A DNA stretch of 64,000 nt from positions 18,283 through 82,282 of the forward strand of contig MU832203.1 of the NCBI GenBank assembly GCA_029204225.1, in the 5' to 3' direction. Position 1 is the stretch's first letter; each line of letters begins with the position of its first letter. Shown one piece after another: positions 1 to 25,049 of the stretch. This DNA comes from Diphasiastrum complanatum. Taxonomy: Eukaryota > Streptophyta > Lycopodiopsida > Lycopodiales > Lycopodiaceae. The translations under genes were made by a program, and so were the position numbers. The notes beneath the pieces were generated by a model, which ran no database searches, was not told the DNA's origin, and saw only the letters and a list, made by a program, of their open reading frames with translations.

Positions 1-3000
1 CTAATACCAATATAAGGAAAGCTCCCTAAGATCCTGCTTACAAGACAAAACACAATGGAAAACACACTATGGAGCAACCACCCAACCAAGTAAAAGCAAC
101 CAATCAACTCTAGAAGCTTCACCCCCAAGCCAAGGAATAAGAAGCATGAAGGTAGATTGAAACCCTGGCAATGAATCAATGACCACGATGAGGAGTAGGG
201 TGAGTTGGCCTCAATATATAGAGCCAAAAGCAACCTGGGCACATAGCCATGCATAGCCCTAAGTTTCCTATACATAGATTCACCTAGAATAGAGTCCTAA
301 GCATGGACCAACTATTCATAGAATTGCTATTGATAACTCTACACATGCATACACTATCTCATACCTTGTCTAAACTCCATTTAGTGTATTTTGGGCCTCA
401 CAAGGATAGTAGTTACTTTCAGGTCACATCCAGTATGACATGGCATAACTAATAACTTGATTTACTGGTGTACCGTGTATCCAAGACTAGGAGTATATTG
501 AATCCTACTTATTGGCCATGGACATAACAATAGGAGTCTGGATCGCACTCATCCTCTGCCAAACTACTGACCACTACTACCGTTCTACAATCACCATCTC
601 TGGTGCCAAGTGATCATAACGTTTCAACTCCTTTTCTTCTATTGCCATTGTAGAGAAAATCTAATCCATGGCTGTAGACATGCAGCACACAACTCTTCTA
701 TAGCATTCAACTAAAAGAATAGTGCTTTCCAAACATCAACGAGTCACGGTTCCTCCAAGAAACCTCGTTGGTTTGATCATGCTTTGTGTTTATAGTTATC
801 AGGTCTCCAGCAGCTTCATGGACTCTTAAAACAACCGAGAGACTAAACCTCAGACAACATAGTTATCTAGGAATAGTTTCACTATCAACTGTCTCTTTCA
901 AGCAATCGAACACAACTGATTGAGGCAAAAAAATAGGTGAGTTGCCAGAAATCTAGTTTTATGGGAGTTGAAAGATACCCAAATGGTGGATAGTGGAAGA
1001 GCAACAAATAGGGTTACATCCTCTTACAATCTCTACTCTTGCACAAACTCTAATGCTTCCTCCTGTAAATTTTTAGGTTTACAGAAACAAAGAGGAGATT
1101 GTGATCTTGTAGGGAACAGCAGTCCCAAGGAGGGGGTTGGTCTCTACTTACATTCATAGCTTAAATTTTCTCTACTTGAAGTATAAGCAACTACAATCTT
1201 CACCTTATGTTCCTAACATGTAGATTTACAAGAGGATTTGGAACAAAATTTGTTCACTAATTCTCAGCATGTTATAACTGGAATCATGCACTTATGTTCC
1301 CAACCGTCCATACAACCTGGACATATTGATTTACAATCAATTATATATGAACTTGAACAAAACAAGCAGATTCAGAACATTGTGGACTGATACATGTTAT
1401 TTACAACTTTAGCTGAGCGAAATCCAGCAATGAAATAAGTAACTAAATCAGCCATTGTAGAGCACTCAACACCATTTGAAAGCTTCCCCAAGAAATCATG
1501 AAATTGCATCTAGATTCCTACAAATTTGTAGCATCTTTTACCCAAAAACCCATGTAGAAGTGCACTCTACCATAATTTCAAAAAGTATGCTACTTATCCA
1601 GAATTTGTGAATCCAACTGGTGGTATGGGACATCAGTATTTTTTAAAAGAGAATTCTAAGACTGTAAAGATCTTATTATCAGTGGTGAAGTTGAGTACCT
1701 ATTTGCAATATGGAAAAAGAATACCATTGATTAAATGTTGGAGTATTTTGTGAAATTTTGAGGTTTAATCCAGATCCCAATGAGGTATCTCTTAATTTAC
1801 AAAATCAAAAAACCCTTGAATCTATTTATCACTTTCTTAATCAATCTTTTACTTAGTAATTTCTTGAATATTAGACGTTAGACTGGTTATTCCAACATGA
1901 AGTTAGTCTTTTGAAAGACTATTATATCATATGAATTATTACTTCTATGAATGGACTTGGAATTCGGAAAAAATCTAAGGTGATCGTGTTTCAATTTCTG
2001 AAACCCAGGATATCTCTTCTGCACAAATGAATTTCAAAGGAATGATAGTTCCTGTCACTCAGGTTGAAAATATTTGAAGGAAAAGTTCTGTATGTAATAG
2101 AGTGAATTCTTTTTTGAGAAAGGCACTTATTACTGACTTTTCATGGATTTAGATATTTTCATATACATCTTTCCAGTTAACTTTTATAGAAGTTGTTAAT
2201 TTCTTTAAAAGGAGGGGTGAAGTGATGGAATGAAATTCTATCTATGAATCTGTTGGTTGCATAATTTTCAAAAGAGATCTAGTTGTAGTATACAAATGCG
2301 ATTTTCTAGAAGTAATTTTGGATAAATCCAGCGTATGATACCAAGTTGAAACTTTTCGAAAAAGAGAAATTCTCTAGGGATTGTTTGAAACAATCTGGAA
2401 CTAGAACTGGTTTGAAATTTGAATAATTATCTATAAGTAGTACTGAGAAAGGTCAAAAGTTACCAATTCCATTTTGATTGGAATAGGAGTAAGTTTGATC
2501 ATAGAATGTATATATTAGATAAAACTAGAATATGTTATTTGTCTCAAAGATTTTCCGAATATGTTATTTACTCATGACAAATAGAAATTCTTTGGTAGAT
2601 GAGTTACAAGATTCTCAGTGAGATATGAGAGTAACATATGTGGATTTTTGAAAATCTACCAAATAAGGACATATGTGTATGTATAGGGTCATAGTGAGAT
2701 TATTCTCATATATGCACGATTAATCTTATATGGATCTACTATGTTATTACAAATGAAGTCAAGAAGTCCTCCTAATCCAAAGGTAGTGCCTCCAAAGGTC
2801 CTCCAAGTAACCTGCAAGCTCCAAGATGCTCCCCAACTCCAAGCTAGGATGCCTCCACCTACAAGTAAGGATCTTCAGGCCTCCATGGATCTCTCCTCCA
2901 CCTATGTCCTTAATCTTAATCACAAAGGTAGATAACAAATGGCCTCAAGTATTCACCACCCAACCAAGCTAGCTAGCACATGCAATCCTGCAATTTGGCT

Positions 3001-3550
3001 AATCTACCACCCCCTTGCTAACGAGTAACTAAATACCACCACAAACCATAGCATACTCAAGATCCAAACCCTACTTATGTCTCATACCATAAGCAAGATC
3101 CAAATCCTAAGCATACTACACACAAGAAAACACTCTATACACTAGTAGCCACACTAGAGCATAAGCATAACAAACAAAAGAGGTCTCTCCTCCTCCCTAT
3201 GGACACCCTCCTCCCCTCATATAGATGACAAATGGCACCCTCCAATACACTATGGAGTTTTATGCACAACCAATGAGAAAGAGAGAGGCCTAGGGCAGTT
3301 AAGGACCTTCATAGGCTTATGGAGGTCAAGAGACTTCTTTCATAACCTATGACTCTTTGAATGCCTTTCTTGTGGGAGTTGGAAATTCAATGGACACCTT
3401 GGAAGTGTGCCCTCCTACTAGGTCCCATTGCCCAAGTTGTGCTTACATACTTTGGTCCAAGACCAATAAAGTGATATGGTTCAATGTTGAGGCCCAAGGT
3501 TTAGAAAAATAGCCAAAACACCCATGGTAATGACTTTCTAATACCTCACT
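1..3550. other. Intergenic DNA without a recognisable gene
   Basis: AT-rich sequence with stop codons in every frame; the longest open frames are about 60 residues and have no recognisable motif. Around 1610-2110 some stretches read like decayed coding sequence broken by many stops, but I cannot assign them to a family. No LTR border, primer-binding site or RNA gene was seen. Confidence 0.5.
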
Positions 3551-3552
3551 CA

Positions 3553-3763
3553 GTTCCATACCTGCAATCAAGGCATAGACACCTACCTACCCTTATCCAA
3601 GGACACCAATACCTTAATCTAAAGGCACATATCCTTAATCCTAAGGGTACCCCTTATCCAAGGGTAACTTGATTCCATACCTCCGACCAAGGTATAGTCA
3701 CTTGTCTGCCCTTATCCAAAGGCACCTATCCTTAATCCTAAGGGTACCCCTTATCGTAACTTG
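3553..3763. repeat. Two-copy tandem repeat, about 119-bp unit
   Basis: The block starting TTCCATACCT at 3553 is repeated from about 3672 with the same order of sub-motifs: TTCCATACCT, then CCAAGGYATAG-like, then CCCTTATCCAA, then CCTTAATCCTAAGGGTACCC. The second copy lacks part of the first. CCTTATCCAAGG-type words recur inside each unit. No coding potential. Confidence 0.7.
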
Positions 3764-3985
3764 CCATTTAGCCTCCAACACTAAATGGACATATAGGGGT
3801 CACTAAAGCACTGCTGGTTACATAGGTATGTAGCATTTCTTCCCTCAAACTTGAATCTTTCCTTGTAGGAAAAACTTTGAAAAATTCTTCGAGAGATCAA
3901 CCTCCTTTTCTCAGGTATTCTCTTTTTTTTATTTGCCCCTCCACCTAACTAAAAATTCCTGAAGCACTCTATTCCTTAAAGTTTT

Positions 3986-4573
3986 CTACTGGCTATTAAC
4001 AAACGCCTCGGGTTCAGGTGGTCCACTCGCGGACTCATCACGAAGAAGCTCCACTAGATCTTCCACAGGGACCACAGTTTTTCCAACCCCCAACGATGGT
4101 GTTAACTTACTAATGTGGAAAACATGATGAATTCCAATGTTAGCTAGAAGATCTAGTTTGTATGCAACCTTGTTTCTCACTTCGATAACCTTAAAAGGAC
4201 CACAATACCTAGGCATCAACTTTGCACACTTAATAGTTTTCAAGCCCCTAGAGTGACTAGGGACCCTCAAAAACACCCAGTTGTTGACCAAGAATACCTT
4301 GTGCTTCCGAGATAGATCAACATAGTGCCTTGCCCTGTCCTAGGCACATCTTATGCTATCTTTAGCCAGTTGTAAATTTTCTTGCATATCCGCAAGGAAA
4401 TTAGCTACGACTTGCACTCTAAGGTTTTTCATGCCAACACAAATTGGTGATCGAGGTTGATAACCATACATAAGCATGAAAGGGCTAAATCCGATCGCTG
4501 AATGTTTTGCACTATTATATGCAAAAAAGATGTTAGGTTTGAATGTGGTTTTCGATATAATGTCATGATACAT
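3986..4573 (-). pseudogene. Ty3/gypsy integrase C-terminal remnant
   Basis: Two overlapping reading frames on the - strand give the end of a Ty3/gypsy integrase. The upstream piece (4573 to 4340) carries the typical stretch FAYNSAKHSAIGFSPFMLMYG followed by a linker. The downstream piece (4291 to 3986) carries GPFKVIEVRNKVAYKLDL and HHVFHISKLTPS, the usual integrase C-terminal core. A frameshift or indel near 4300-4340 separates them. No reverse transcriptase, catalytic integrase core or LTR is next to it, so this is an isolated 3' pol fragment. In function it would have joined element cDNA to chromosomal DNA; it is dead now. Confidence 0.85.
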
Positions 4574-6122
4574 ATATGTAATAATAGGCTGGTATTAAAT
4601 ATAGTGTATAAAATTTCTACAGTTTCAGTATTATGCATTGTGTATTTTTGAAGTGTTTGATTTTTTTTATATGTTATAGTTGTTCCTATGAATTTGTAAT
4701 TGTTCAATGTACAAAAAAAGGAGAAAAATATGGGTGCTTGTACATGTTTTTTGTTTCATGCAGACATAATATATGTGATGACATTAGGTTTGGATCGGCA
4801 CAAATATCAAGAATGTGATTTTGTAAGGATCGAGTATTCAATGAGTAGACAATAAGATACGCGTTACAATGAATCCGGGTGTCAGATATAGACAAGTACC
4901 ATTTTGCCGAGGTAGAAAGTCGGTCGTTCTCAATTTAAACTTTTTTATCTAGTTTGAAATTATTTGTTTGTAAAGGTAAAACGGAATGTAGGTTGTCTAT
5001 GTTCCATACACGTGTCAATGATGTATATGCCAAACCATGTTGTCGAATACCGTTCGGATTAAAAATCAATGTGTTCATAGTTAGTCCTTGTGCACGATGT
5101 ATTGTACGTGCAACTGTAACACAGATTGGAAACTGTTTTCTAGTTACTATATTTAAAGCCGAGTTTCCAGTTTGAAATTCTTTTACTATTTTGTGAACTG
5201 AAGTCCAAGTTTTGTTTATGTCGTAAAATTCATATATATGAGAATGTTCATACTTTGCTTTTATGTCTATTGTTATATTAAAAAATTCAATCCATATAAT
5301 GTCGATTGCTTGAATTGTTGTTTTTGTTCTGGACCAATAACCAAAACTTCAAATGTACCTCAGGATCAACACATGCATAGTGGAGTGATCACTCTCCTGT
5401 TTATTACATATTCCAAGCGAATTAATATAAATTTATAATGACAATTAGCATGTTTACGTGTTTAGACTATTTTTATTATCAAACAATGTACACATATTAT
5501 AATGACCATATTATTATTATTATAAACAAAAACACACACAATTACTATTATACTATCGTTACAAATTTAAGAATCATACATTAGATTTTATTTTGTGTTT
5601 ATGGACTTAAAAAAAACAAACACATGCAATAAATTATTGCTTGCTTACACATGCAATATATCAGTGAACAAGTTCCTTGACACATCATGAGAAACGTTTT
5701 TATATCTATTACATTCAAAATGTTAAAGTAAATAAGTAGTTTTTTTTTTCCCTAACAACTTGTTAGACGAAAAACTAAAGTTCCCCCACATATACATACA
5801 TGTAACTCCACTTGAAACACAACAAAAGTGACAAATACAACCTATACTATATTTATTTATACAAAGAAACTTTATTTTAGTAATGATCAATAAATTTTAT
5901 AAAAAATATACATGTACATTGTACTCACTATATTTCATAAAACAAATCTATTTAAAATATGTTTTAACCAAGGCAAGGCAAGGCATAAAATAGGTATAAA
6001 ATCGCATCGCAAAGATAGAGGAACGCGACCGCGCACAGATTTTCAATTTTTAGGGTTTTTTATAGTTCTGGATGAAAAATAGCGATAATGTGAGGTTTTT
6101 GAGAGAGAGCAAGCAATCACAA
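4574..6122. other. AT-rich region upstream of RAR1
   Basis: No recognisable gene. A 73-residue open frame at 4954..5175 (+) has five cysteines but no motif I know and no supporting context, so I do not call it a gene. The stretch 5450-5960 is very AT-rich, as expected for a plant intergenic or promoter-distal region. The RAR1 promoter presumably lies in the last few hundred bases. Confidence 0.45.
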
Positions 6123-6156
6123 TATATAAAAGAAGAAGAAGAAGAAGAAGAAGAAG
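6123..6156 (+). promoter_or_regulatory. RAR1 core promoter: TATA box and (AGA)n leader tract
   Basis: TATATAAA at 6123-6130 lies about 100 bp upstream of the RAR1 start codon. It is followed at once by an (AGA)n tract (6131-6156) that runs into CAGCAG. A purine-rich GAA/CT-type repeat in the 5' leader just after a TATA box is common in plant genes. Transcription probably starts near 6150; that position is inferred. Confidence 0.55.
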
Positions 6157-6226
6157 CAGCAGTGGAAACTTGGCTTGCTTGCTGCTGCTGCACGTCCTAT
6201 TCATAGGGAGCTTAGAGAGGAGGGGA

Positions 6227-19015
<12,789 letters not shown>

Positions 19016-19062
19016 TTGAGCAAGAGAACAAGAGTACAAGAGAACTGTGTAACTGTAAGAGA

Positions 19063-19068
19063 AATAAA
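19063..19068 (+). terminator. RAR1 polyadenylation signal
   Basis: AATAAA, 48 bp after the RAR1 stop codon, in a context that fits a plant near-upstream element. The actual cleavage site is not visible; the gene very likely ends before 19150. Confidence 0.6.
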
Positions 19069-21800
19069 ATTGTCAGTTGATATACTGCCCTTTATATATT
19101 AGACCCTTTTTTTAAATTAGATTCTTCTGGGAAGTCACAACTGGCACCAATTTTTGACTGGAGACCACATAATTTGTTAGGTTTTTTGATAATCAAGACA
19201 CATTCAAATCTTCATGTGAACTATTCTGGCGAAAAGCAAGAAGATATTACTCTGGTCGATATTGTCAAAAGAATAGAATTTTAACATATGCTCACTTTAG
19301 ATGGCATCTATCTCTTGTATACCTCATCTGCTGGAACGTTGATACACATTTGTATGGATGGTGCCTGAAGTTTAATGCATCCATTCAAGTTTGACTAGTT
19401 GATCCTAGATTGGACAACCTATCAATAGGATGACAATCACAACACAGCTCTTAAGAAGTTAGTCAATCTTTTTCCATAAAGAATCTACCGGTTTGTTTCC
19501 AATCAATATTCATTGTAAGTAGCTGCTAAGACATGGTTATGGTCTGTTTATATTTCGTTTGCCTTCCACTTTGACTTTATTCTCATCCGTTTTTTCAATT
19601 GGCAAAAATTAGTGATTTAGGAAAGATTGTTTACATCAAATAATTCCAGAATAGTGTGAACTGACACTTACACGCTAGAGAACTGGCAATATTAATGGTA
19701 CTAATTCTGGTTACCCTTTGTAAACAGTGTAAGCATTGTACCAAAAGCTTGTACTTCTGTTACACCCTTGGGAATTGGGATCAGCTTCTTGCTATCCAAG
19801 ACTCGACTCTATGAGAATGTTGCATCATCCTCTGGTATGATACTGATGTCACCAAATCCCCCTTTTCTCTCTGTTTCTCCAATCCAGAGCATATAGACTT
19901 GGCTCTTTCACGTTAGAAGTTAGAACATGACAACTAACTACATCTTTACACTCAGAGGTAAATTTTATCCACGCCCAAGTTAGAAATGCTTCAAATTTCT
20001 AGCTTAGAGCTATTTTGCTCCATTGCTATTTGCTGGATTGCTTTGGATTCCAACTGTGTACTCAAGAGCCAATTTGCATCAAAGTGCTTTTTCAAGCTCA
20101 ATATAACCTGTAGTCTGCACACAAAACTGCATTTTCACACTGATCTGCAAAAGAGCAGACCACCTGCCATGAAGTCTAGATTCTTCATTGTTGAAAGTAG
20201 CCAGTGGGCACCATGGATGGTACTTACTGCGCTACTTCAAAATTTTTGAGGAATACCTCTCCAAAAACAAGCACACTCAAGGCTGGGACAGCGTCTACAG
20301 GCTACACTTGCAATTACATCTCGACAGGATATGAGTCTGGCAAGTCCACGCTGGCTTCGTGAGAAGACGTTGGCAAGTTCAGAATAACAAATGAGTGCTG
20401 TGAATCATCAAATCCCAACTCCCCCCTCTGGGGTTGAATCACATACTGGAGGCATTGATGGTGAGTGGTTGCATTGACAAGGCAGGGTCCCTCATCTGAA
20501 AATGTAATTTGTAAACTTCATCCCGACAAGTACTTCATATTGCAAGGTTGTAACCTCAGATTCAAAAGTTAATTACGATTGCATTGTATTAGCAGCTCAG
20601 AACACAAGTGTTGTCGAATTGTAGCCATGTACAATTATGGGAAATAGTAGCACAATGGGATGCATATCAGAACGCATCACTTGACATACCATAGACGGGT
20701 CAAAATCCCCCCTTGATGAGGGAATCTTTATTAATATTACCAAGCATTGCTTTGATCAAGTTCAGTCATTTTATTTCATTCGGCGTGTTTGCTAAATGTC
20801 AATATGTTATCATACAATGATCAAAGAGTGCAAGTAGCATAAAATTGCACAATTTTTATGCAAAGTATGTGCTCATATCATTGTAAAATTCTCATAGTAA
20901 TTATCACTTGTAGCTTCATACCAACAAAGAAAAAAGCTCAACTTATGTAGTACTTCCTTGAGTATTGTGTGTGAGGGAATTCTATGAACTCCATTAGTAG
21001 CTCCCTCATGCACAAATCCCAACTAGCCTTCACCATCAAATTTGGCATTGTGCTATTAATCTTCACCATCAAATTGGCTGTGTTAAGCTTTATAGCACAG
21101 ATTTGGATCTAATACCAACCTTAGGTCCTTACCATGATCTAGCTTATGTACAATCCAATAACAACAATACTAGGCATAACCTCCTACCCATAGAGTAGAT
21201 CCATACTCCCAATAAGATAAGTTGGTGGCACTAATAGATACATCTCCTATGTTGCTAACCATGGCGTCCCATACCACCATAGCCCATTCTAATTTAAGAA
21301 TGCCCAACTCAAGCTTTAAATGATATTAGGACTCAACCGAATCATATAAGTGATCTAGTGATCCATATAAATTGATGTGTAGTGCCACATTCCCAAATAT
21401 ATTAACTTAAGCCCAAGAGTTACAAACTTGGTATATCTAAGAAGTATATCATTCTTGATGTCTCAATACCAGTGATTCACTAATAGCTCTCTCTCTAAGT
21501 ATAATCATTGTGTCCATATATACACTTAAGATTAGTAGTTCAGCCAAGTCATGGTCAACATAGACTAATTATAGCTAATTGGCATCAGTCCTTTAGCCTT
21601 CACTACGCTCCTCTCAATATAGGACTGGCGGCTAATTAATTTTAGGGGACCCACAACTTTAATAGCAATTTTTTGTTTCATTATCCCCTTGTTGATTCCT
21701 ACTAGTACTAATAATTGTGAATCTAGTCATTTCAGGTTCCACATTAGATTTCTCATTAAACTTTGCTTAGTCTCCACTAGCTAACATGATCATAGTTGCT
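19069..21800. other. Intergenic DNA downstream of RAR1
   Basis: No recognisable gene, LTR border or repeat array. An 87-residue open frame (19986..20249, +) has no motif and no support. The stretch looks like old, decayed intergenic DNA. Confidence 0.45.
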
Positions 21801-22085
21801 CTATCGTTTGATATGGTAGTCGTAACCATATGTGAGAGTTGTGACCTTGCCAATATGCTTCTTCAACAAACTTACATCGAACACAACTTGCATTTTCATC
21901 ATGATTAGTAGATCCAGTTCATATGCTAGTTTTCCAACGTGTTTTTCCCTTGTAATCACCTTCCTTTGTTGGCTGTTGATCATTGCTTTTATGAAAAATG
22001 ATCAAGATTTCAAAATTAATAGGTCCTTCAACCTTTTTAACACATATCCCAAGCTTCTTAAACTCATTCTTGTGTCATCTAGATG
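21801..22085 (-). pseudogene. Ty3/gypsy integrase C-terminal remnant (second, unrelated copy)
   Basis: On the - strand, KHVGKLAYELDL and FDVSLLKKHIGKV match the integrase C-terminal core seen in Ty3/gypsy (compare VAYKLDL and FHISKL in the remnant at 3986-4573). Upstream to about 22085, weakly similar coding sequence continues with stops. No other pol domain or LTR is visible. It is older and more decayed than the copy at 4 kb. Confidence 0.65.
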
Positions 22086-22960
22086 ACCAAATATTGCGTG
22101 CCTTTTCCAATGTAAAAATTGAATCAATCTTTTATCCTTTAATTTGCATCAACTTGTAGCTTGATGTGTTTTGGTGATATTTCTCTCCTTTGGACAACTA
22201 AGGCTCTTGAATACTTGACCTTCTAGTCATTGTGGTACTTCTTTCAAAGGGCAATTTCATTGCATAAGCAAACATTTGGGCATCTTCCTCTACCTCACAC
22301 TTGCTTTTCATTATGCTATTTTCATCTTTCAAATCATAAGTTGAATTGCTATATGGGTTTTATTGCTCTTATATACAAATTTATTCTCATCAATTTTAGC
22401 AATCCAAATCTCTCAGCAAGTTCCAAAACGTCCAGTACTCACTTTTAGTCTTGTTTGATCTCCTAGAGTTTGTTAGTAGGTAATAACACAAACATTTTGT
22501 AAGATAGATTAATTGTCGATAGCAATATTAACTTTTTATGCATTTTCCTAAGTTGTGCCTCCTAGACTATGGCACCTCAAGATACTTCAAGATAACCCTA
22601 ACTCGGAAGATATTCAATGTAATTGCAATTCCATAGTAGTAGTCCTAAATAAAATTTTAAACTGATAGAGATTCAAAGAAATTTGACATAACGTTGATCC
22701 ACCTAAGAGCATATGAATTTTTGGGTATAAGTGCAAATTCTTATTTATCATCAGAAAAGCATTTCGATAAGTGAACATCTAGATGTACCCTATTTCACAA
22801 CCATATCAAATCAAACAAGATCAAGAAATATTACATGAATGAGTGCACAAGATTGTAGGTGTTCTGTTCAAGTCTATGACTATGAAGAAGGGAAAAACAG
22901 ATAATCAATCAAATAACATGTTTATTGGTATTCACAGTTAAATTTTGCTATACAACAAAC
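22086..22960. other. Intergenic DNA, nothing recognised
   Basis: AT-rich sequence with no motif beyond possible decayed continuation of the gypsy fragment on the - strand up to about 22450. Confidence 0.4.
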
Positions 22961-24893
22961 GAAAAGTAGGGAACAAGATTAATCGGTCAAGAGATTCAAA
23001 ACTTCAATGTGTAATTAAAAAACAATATTTGGTGACTAGCGGCTTTTGAGTAAAATTTTTCTATAAAATATTATGAATCATACTTTTTTTTTTCATGTAT
23101 AATTTGTAAGTAAAATTAAACTTGTAGTATAGTCAAACTGATACCTTGATGAAGAATTCTTCATTATCACTTTTGATGGTCGAAGAGGAGGTGGCAATCT
23201 CCTCTTTGACCATCAAAAACCCTAATCTAGTGTTTCAAAAACCCTAAGTGTTTAAAGATAAGACTTTTTTGACACATATAGTAGTCAGACTGATACCAAA
23301 CCCAATCGTAATGAAATATGATCTTAGATCTTTGAATGAGTGTTATAAAATAGTCCATAAGACTTCAAAATACTAGGGATAGTAGATGATCAAGCCATTT
23401 TTGGAGTTGATTCATCAATCTAAGTAATATACTGCACAATCTTGATGAGAGTGCAGAGAAATTAAACTCTCTCTCTCTCTCTCTCTCTCTCTGTCTGTCT
23501 CTCTCTATGACAAATTCTAGCTTGGTTGTATGTAATTTTTTGATGTACTTTGTAATTCACATGTGTGAATCCATGTTGCCATGTGTGAAGGCTATCCTGG
23601 ATACGTTAGATCTCATTCATAGGGTTAGTTAGGTTTGTTTAGTCATGATTCCTAAGTTATAGGACCAAACTCCTCAAATCATGGAGGTACTTGATCAACC
23701 TAATCATCCATAACTCTAGGATTAGGTAAGATTGACATATTAGGGCAAAAAATGTTGATGAGTCTCCTTATTACATGTTAGATTTTCACCTAACTTCAAA
23801 GGAGAAGAGCCTTATTGTACACTTTGTAATATAAACTAGATTACTTTCGAAATATGATAGCAGACTATACTGGAGGCAATACCACACACGTGTAAGGTTG
23901 GATTTGCATGTTTGATCATTGTTTTTGATTGCTCTTGATTGTGTGATCCAAAGTTGCTAATCTAGATCAAGAAATTGATGACTAGTTTTGTAATAGATTG
24001 GTGTATCAATCAATCAATCACTATCGGAGTCTTTTATAGGCTCATTTATGGTCCTTAGTACTGTACTTTCAACCTGGTATCAGAGCCAAATACAAGAGGC
24101 TAATTAATGATCAAAGCACAATCCATTTTTAGCAAGTTTATTGGCATAAAACTAGTCTTGTGAGAGCGAGTTCAAATCAAGTTTTAGTGTGAAGTTCTGT
24201 GATCTAAACTTGGTGAGGGTTAGTAGCTGTACTTCCCACACGTGTGGGCACCTCTGTACTTGCATTTGACTTCAATTTTTCATAAGGTCCAAACAATTTC
24301 ATTTGAAGCATCTTGATGAGTTTTTTGGTGCCAGTTCAAGGAAAAGCATCAAAGTTTTTTTTGCCATCAATGAGATTTGACTTAGTGTCATGAAATCTAA
24401 TTAATTGAGGCTAAGTTCAAGCCCTTTAAATTTGTTTAACAGGTCTTGAAGAACCATCAAGAAGAGGGAGAGAGATTTAGTCATTTTTTTTGTCCAAATC
24501 TTCCTAATATTGATTGGATTTGATTGTATTTTGATTCAAACTCATTCTATCTCCATTCTATCTTTGTGAGGGAGTGTGAGGGCTGTGATTAGAAGTTCAT
24601 AGAAGGGCTAGATGTCAAACTTGAGAAGATCAAAATCAAGTCAAATCTTTGTGAGTTTCTAGATTCAAATGAACTTCAATTTTCTTGAGCAATTTTTTTT
24701 TTTGTAGAATCCTTTTTAAGAGTTCTTTTGAATCAAGATCAAGAGGATCTTGCTACTTGTGTCTTTGTGAACATCAAGTGAGAAAAAAGATCACAAACCT
24801 CGGTACACACCATGAAGTATGCCTCAGAAGGAGATCCTTGATAATTGCCTCGGTAATCGAGGCTTCTTCATCTTATTTCTACTTTGTTTATAG
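22960..24893 (+). repeat. Left arm of a 30-kb-apart inverted repeat: LTR, primer-binding site and leader
   Basis: This segment is repeated in reverse orientation at 55286-57490 with moderate divergence. In order it holds flanking sequence, a hairpin (23171-23218), a (CT)n tract (about 23467-23507), and an LTR 3' end near 24073. A 13-bp primer-binding site complementary to initiator Met-tRNA (TGGTATCAGAGCC, 24075-24087) follows, then about 800 bp of copia-type leader with a CCCACACGTGTGGG palindrome at 24235-24248. It stops at about 24893, near the GCCTCGGTAATCGAGGC palindrome. No Gag-Pol coding sequence follows, so it is only the 5' end of an LTR element. Confidence 0.8.
23171..23218. repeat. 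Hairpin: 20-bp stem, 8-nt loop
   Basis: TTTTGATGGTCGAAGAGGAG pairs with CTCCTCTTTGACCATCAAAA with one mismatch around the loop GTGGCAAT. The same hairpin occurs twice more in the opposite arm (56924-56961 perfect over 15 bp, and 57076-57120 imperfect). Confidence 0.85.
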
Positions 24894-24894
24894 C

Positions 24895-25030
24895 ACGGAG
24901 ATGCCGAGAGATATACCAAGGTCCCTCGATATATCCCTCTAAAAATGTTGTTGGTGGCATGTCTCTTCCTAGGGATATACCAAGGGATGTCCCTTGGTAT
25001 ATCCCTTTCAAAATGGCACCCTATTCCGAG
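24895..25030. repeat. Palindrome cluster (GGGATATACCAAGG)
   Basis: GGGATATACCAAGGGA followed by TCCCTTGGTATATCCCT, plus further half-sites (GATATACCAAGG, CGATATATCCC), gives nested inverted repeats in about 130 bp. It sits exactly at the end of the left inverted arm. Non-coding. Confidence 0.65.
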
Positions 25031-25049
25031 GGTTACAAAATCAATTTTT

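Noticed and set aside
968-1159. 63-residue frame upstream of RAR1
   Set aside because: No motif, no splice or promoter context, chance length in this composition.
1600-2110. Possible endogenous pararetrovirus-like coding remnants
   Set aside because: A few word-like stretches appear in translation, but stops are frequent and no diagnostic motif (RT YxDD, protease, zinc knuckle) was found.
2741-2935. Proline-rich 64-residue frame
   Set aside because: Caused by a CTCCAAG-type low-complexity stretch; nothing supports expression.
4633-5438. Short open frames on both strands between the gypsy remnant and RAR1
   Set aside because: They overlap each other on opposite strands and show no conserved motif.
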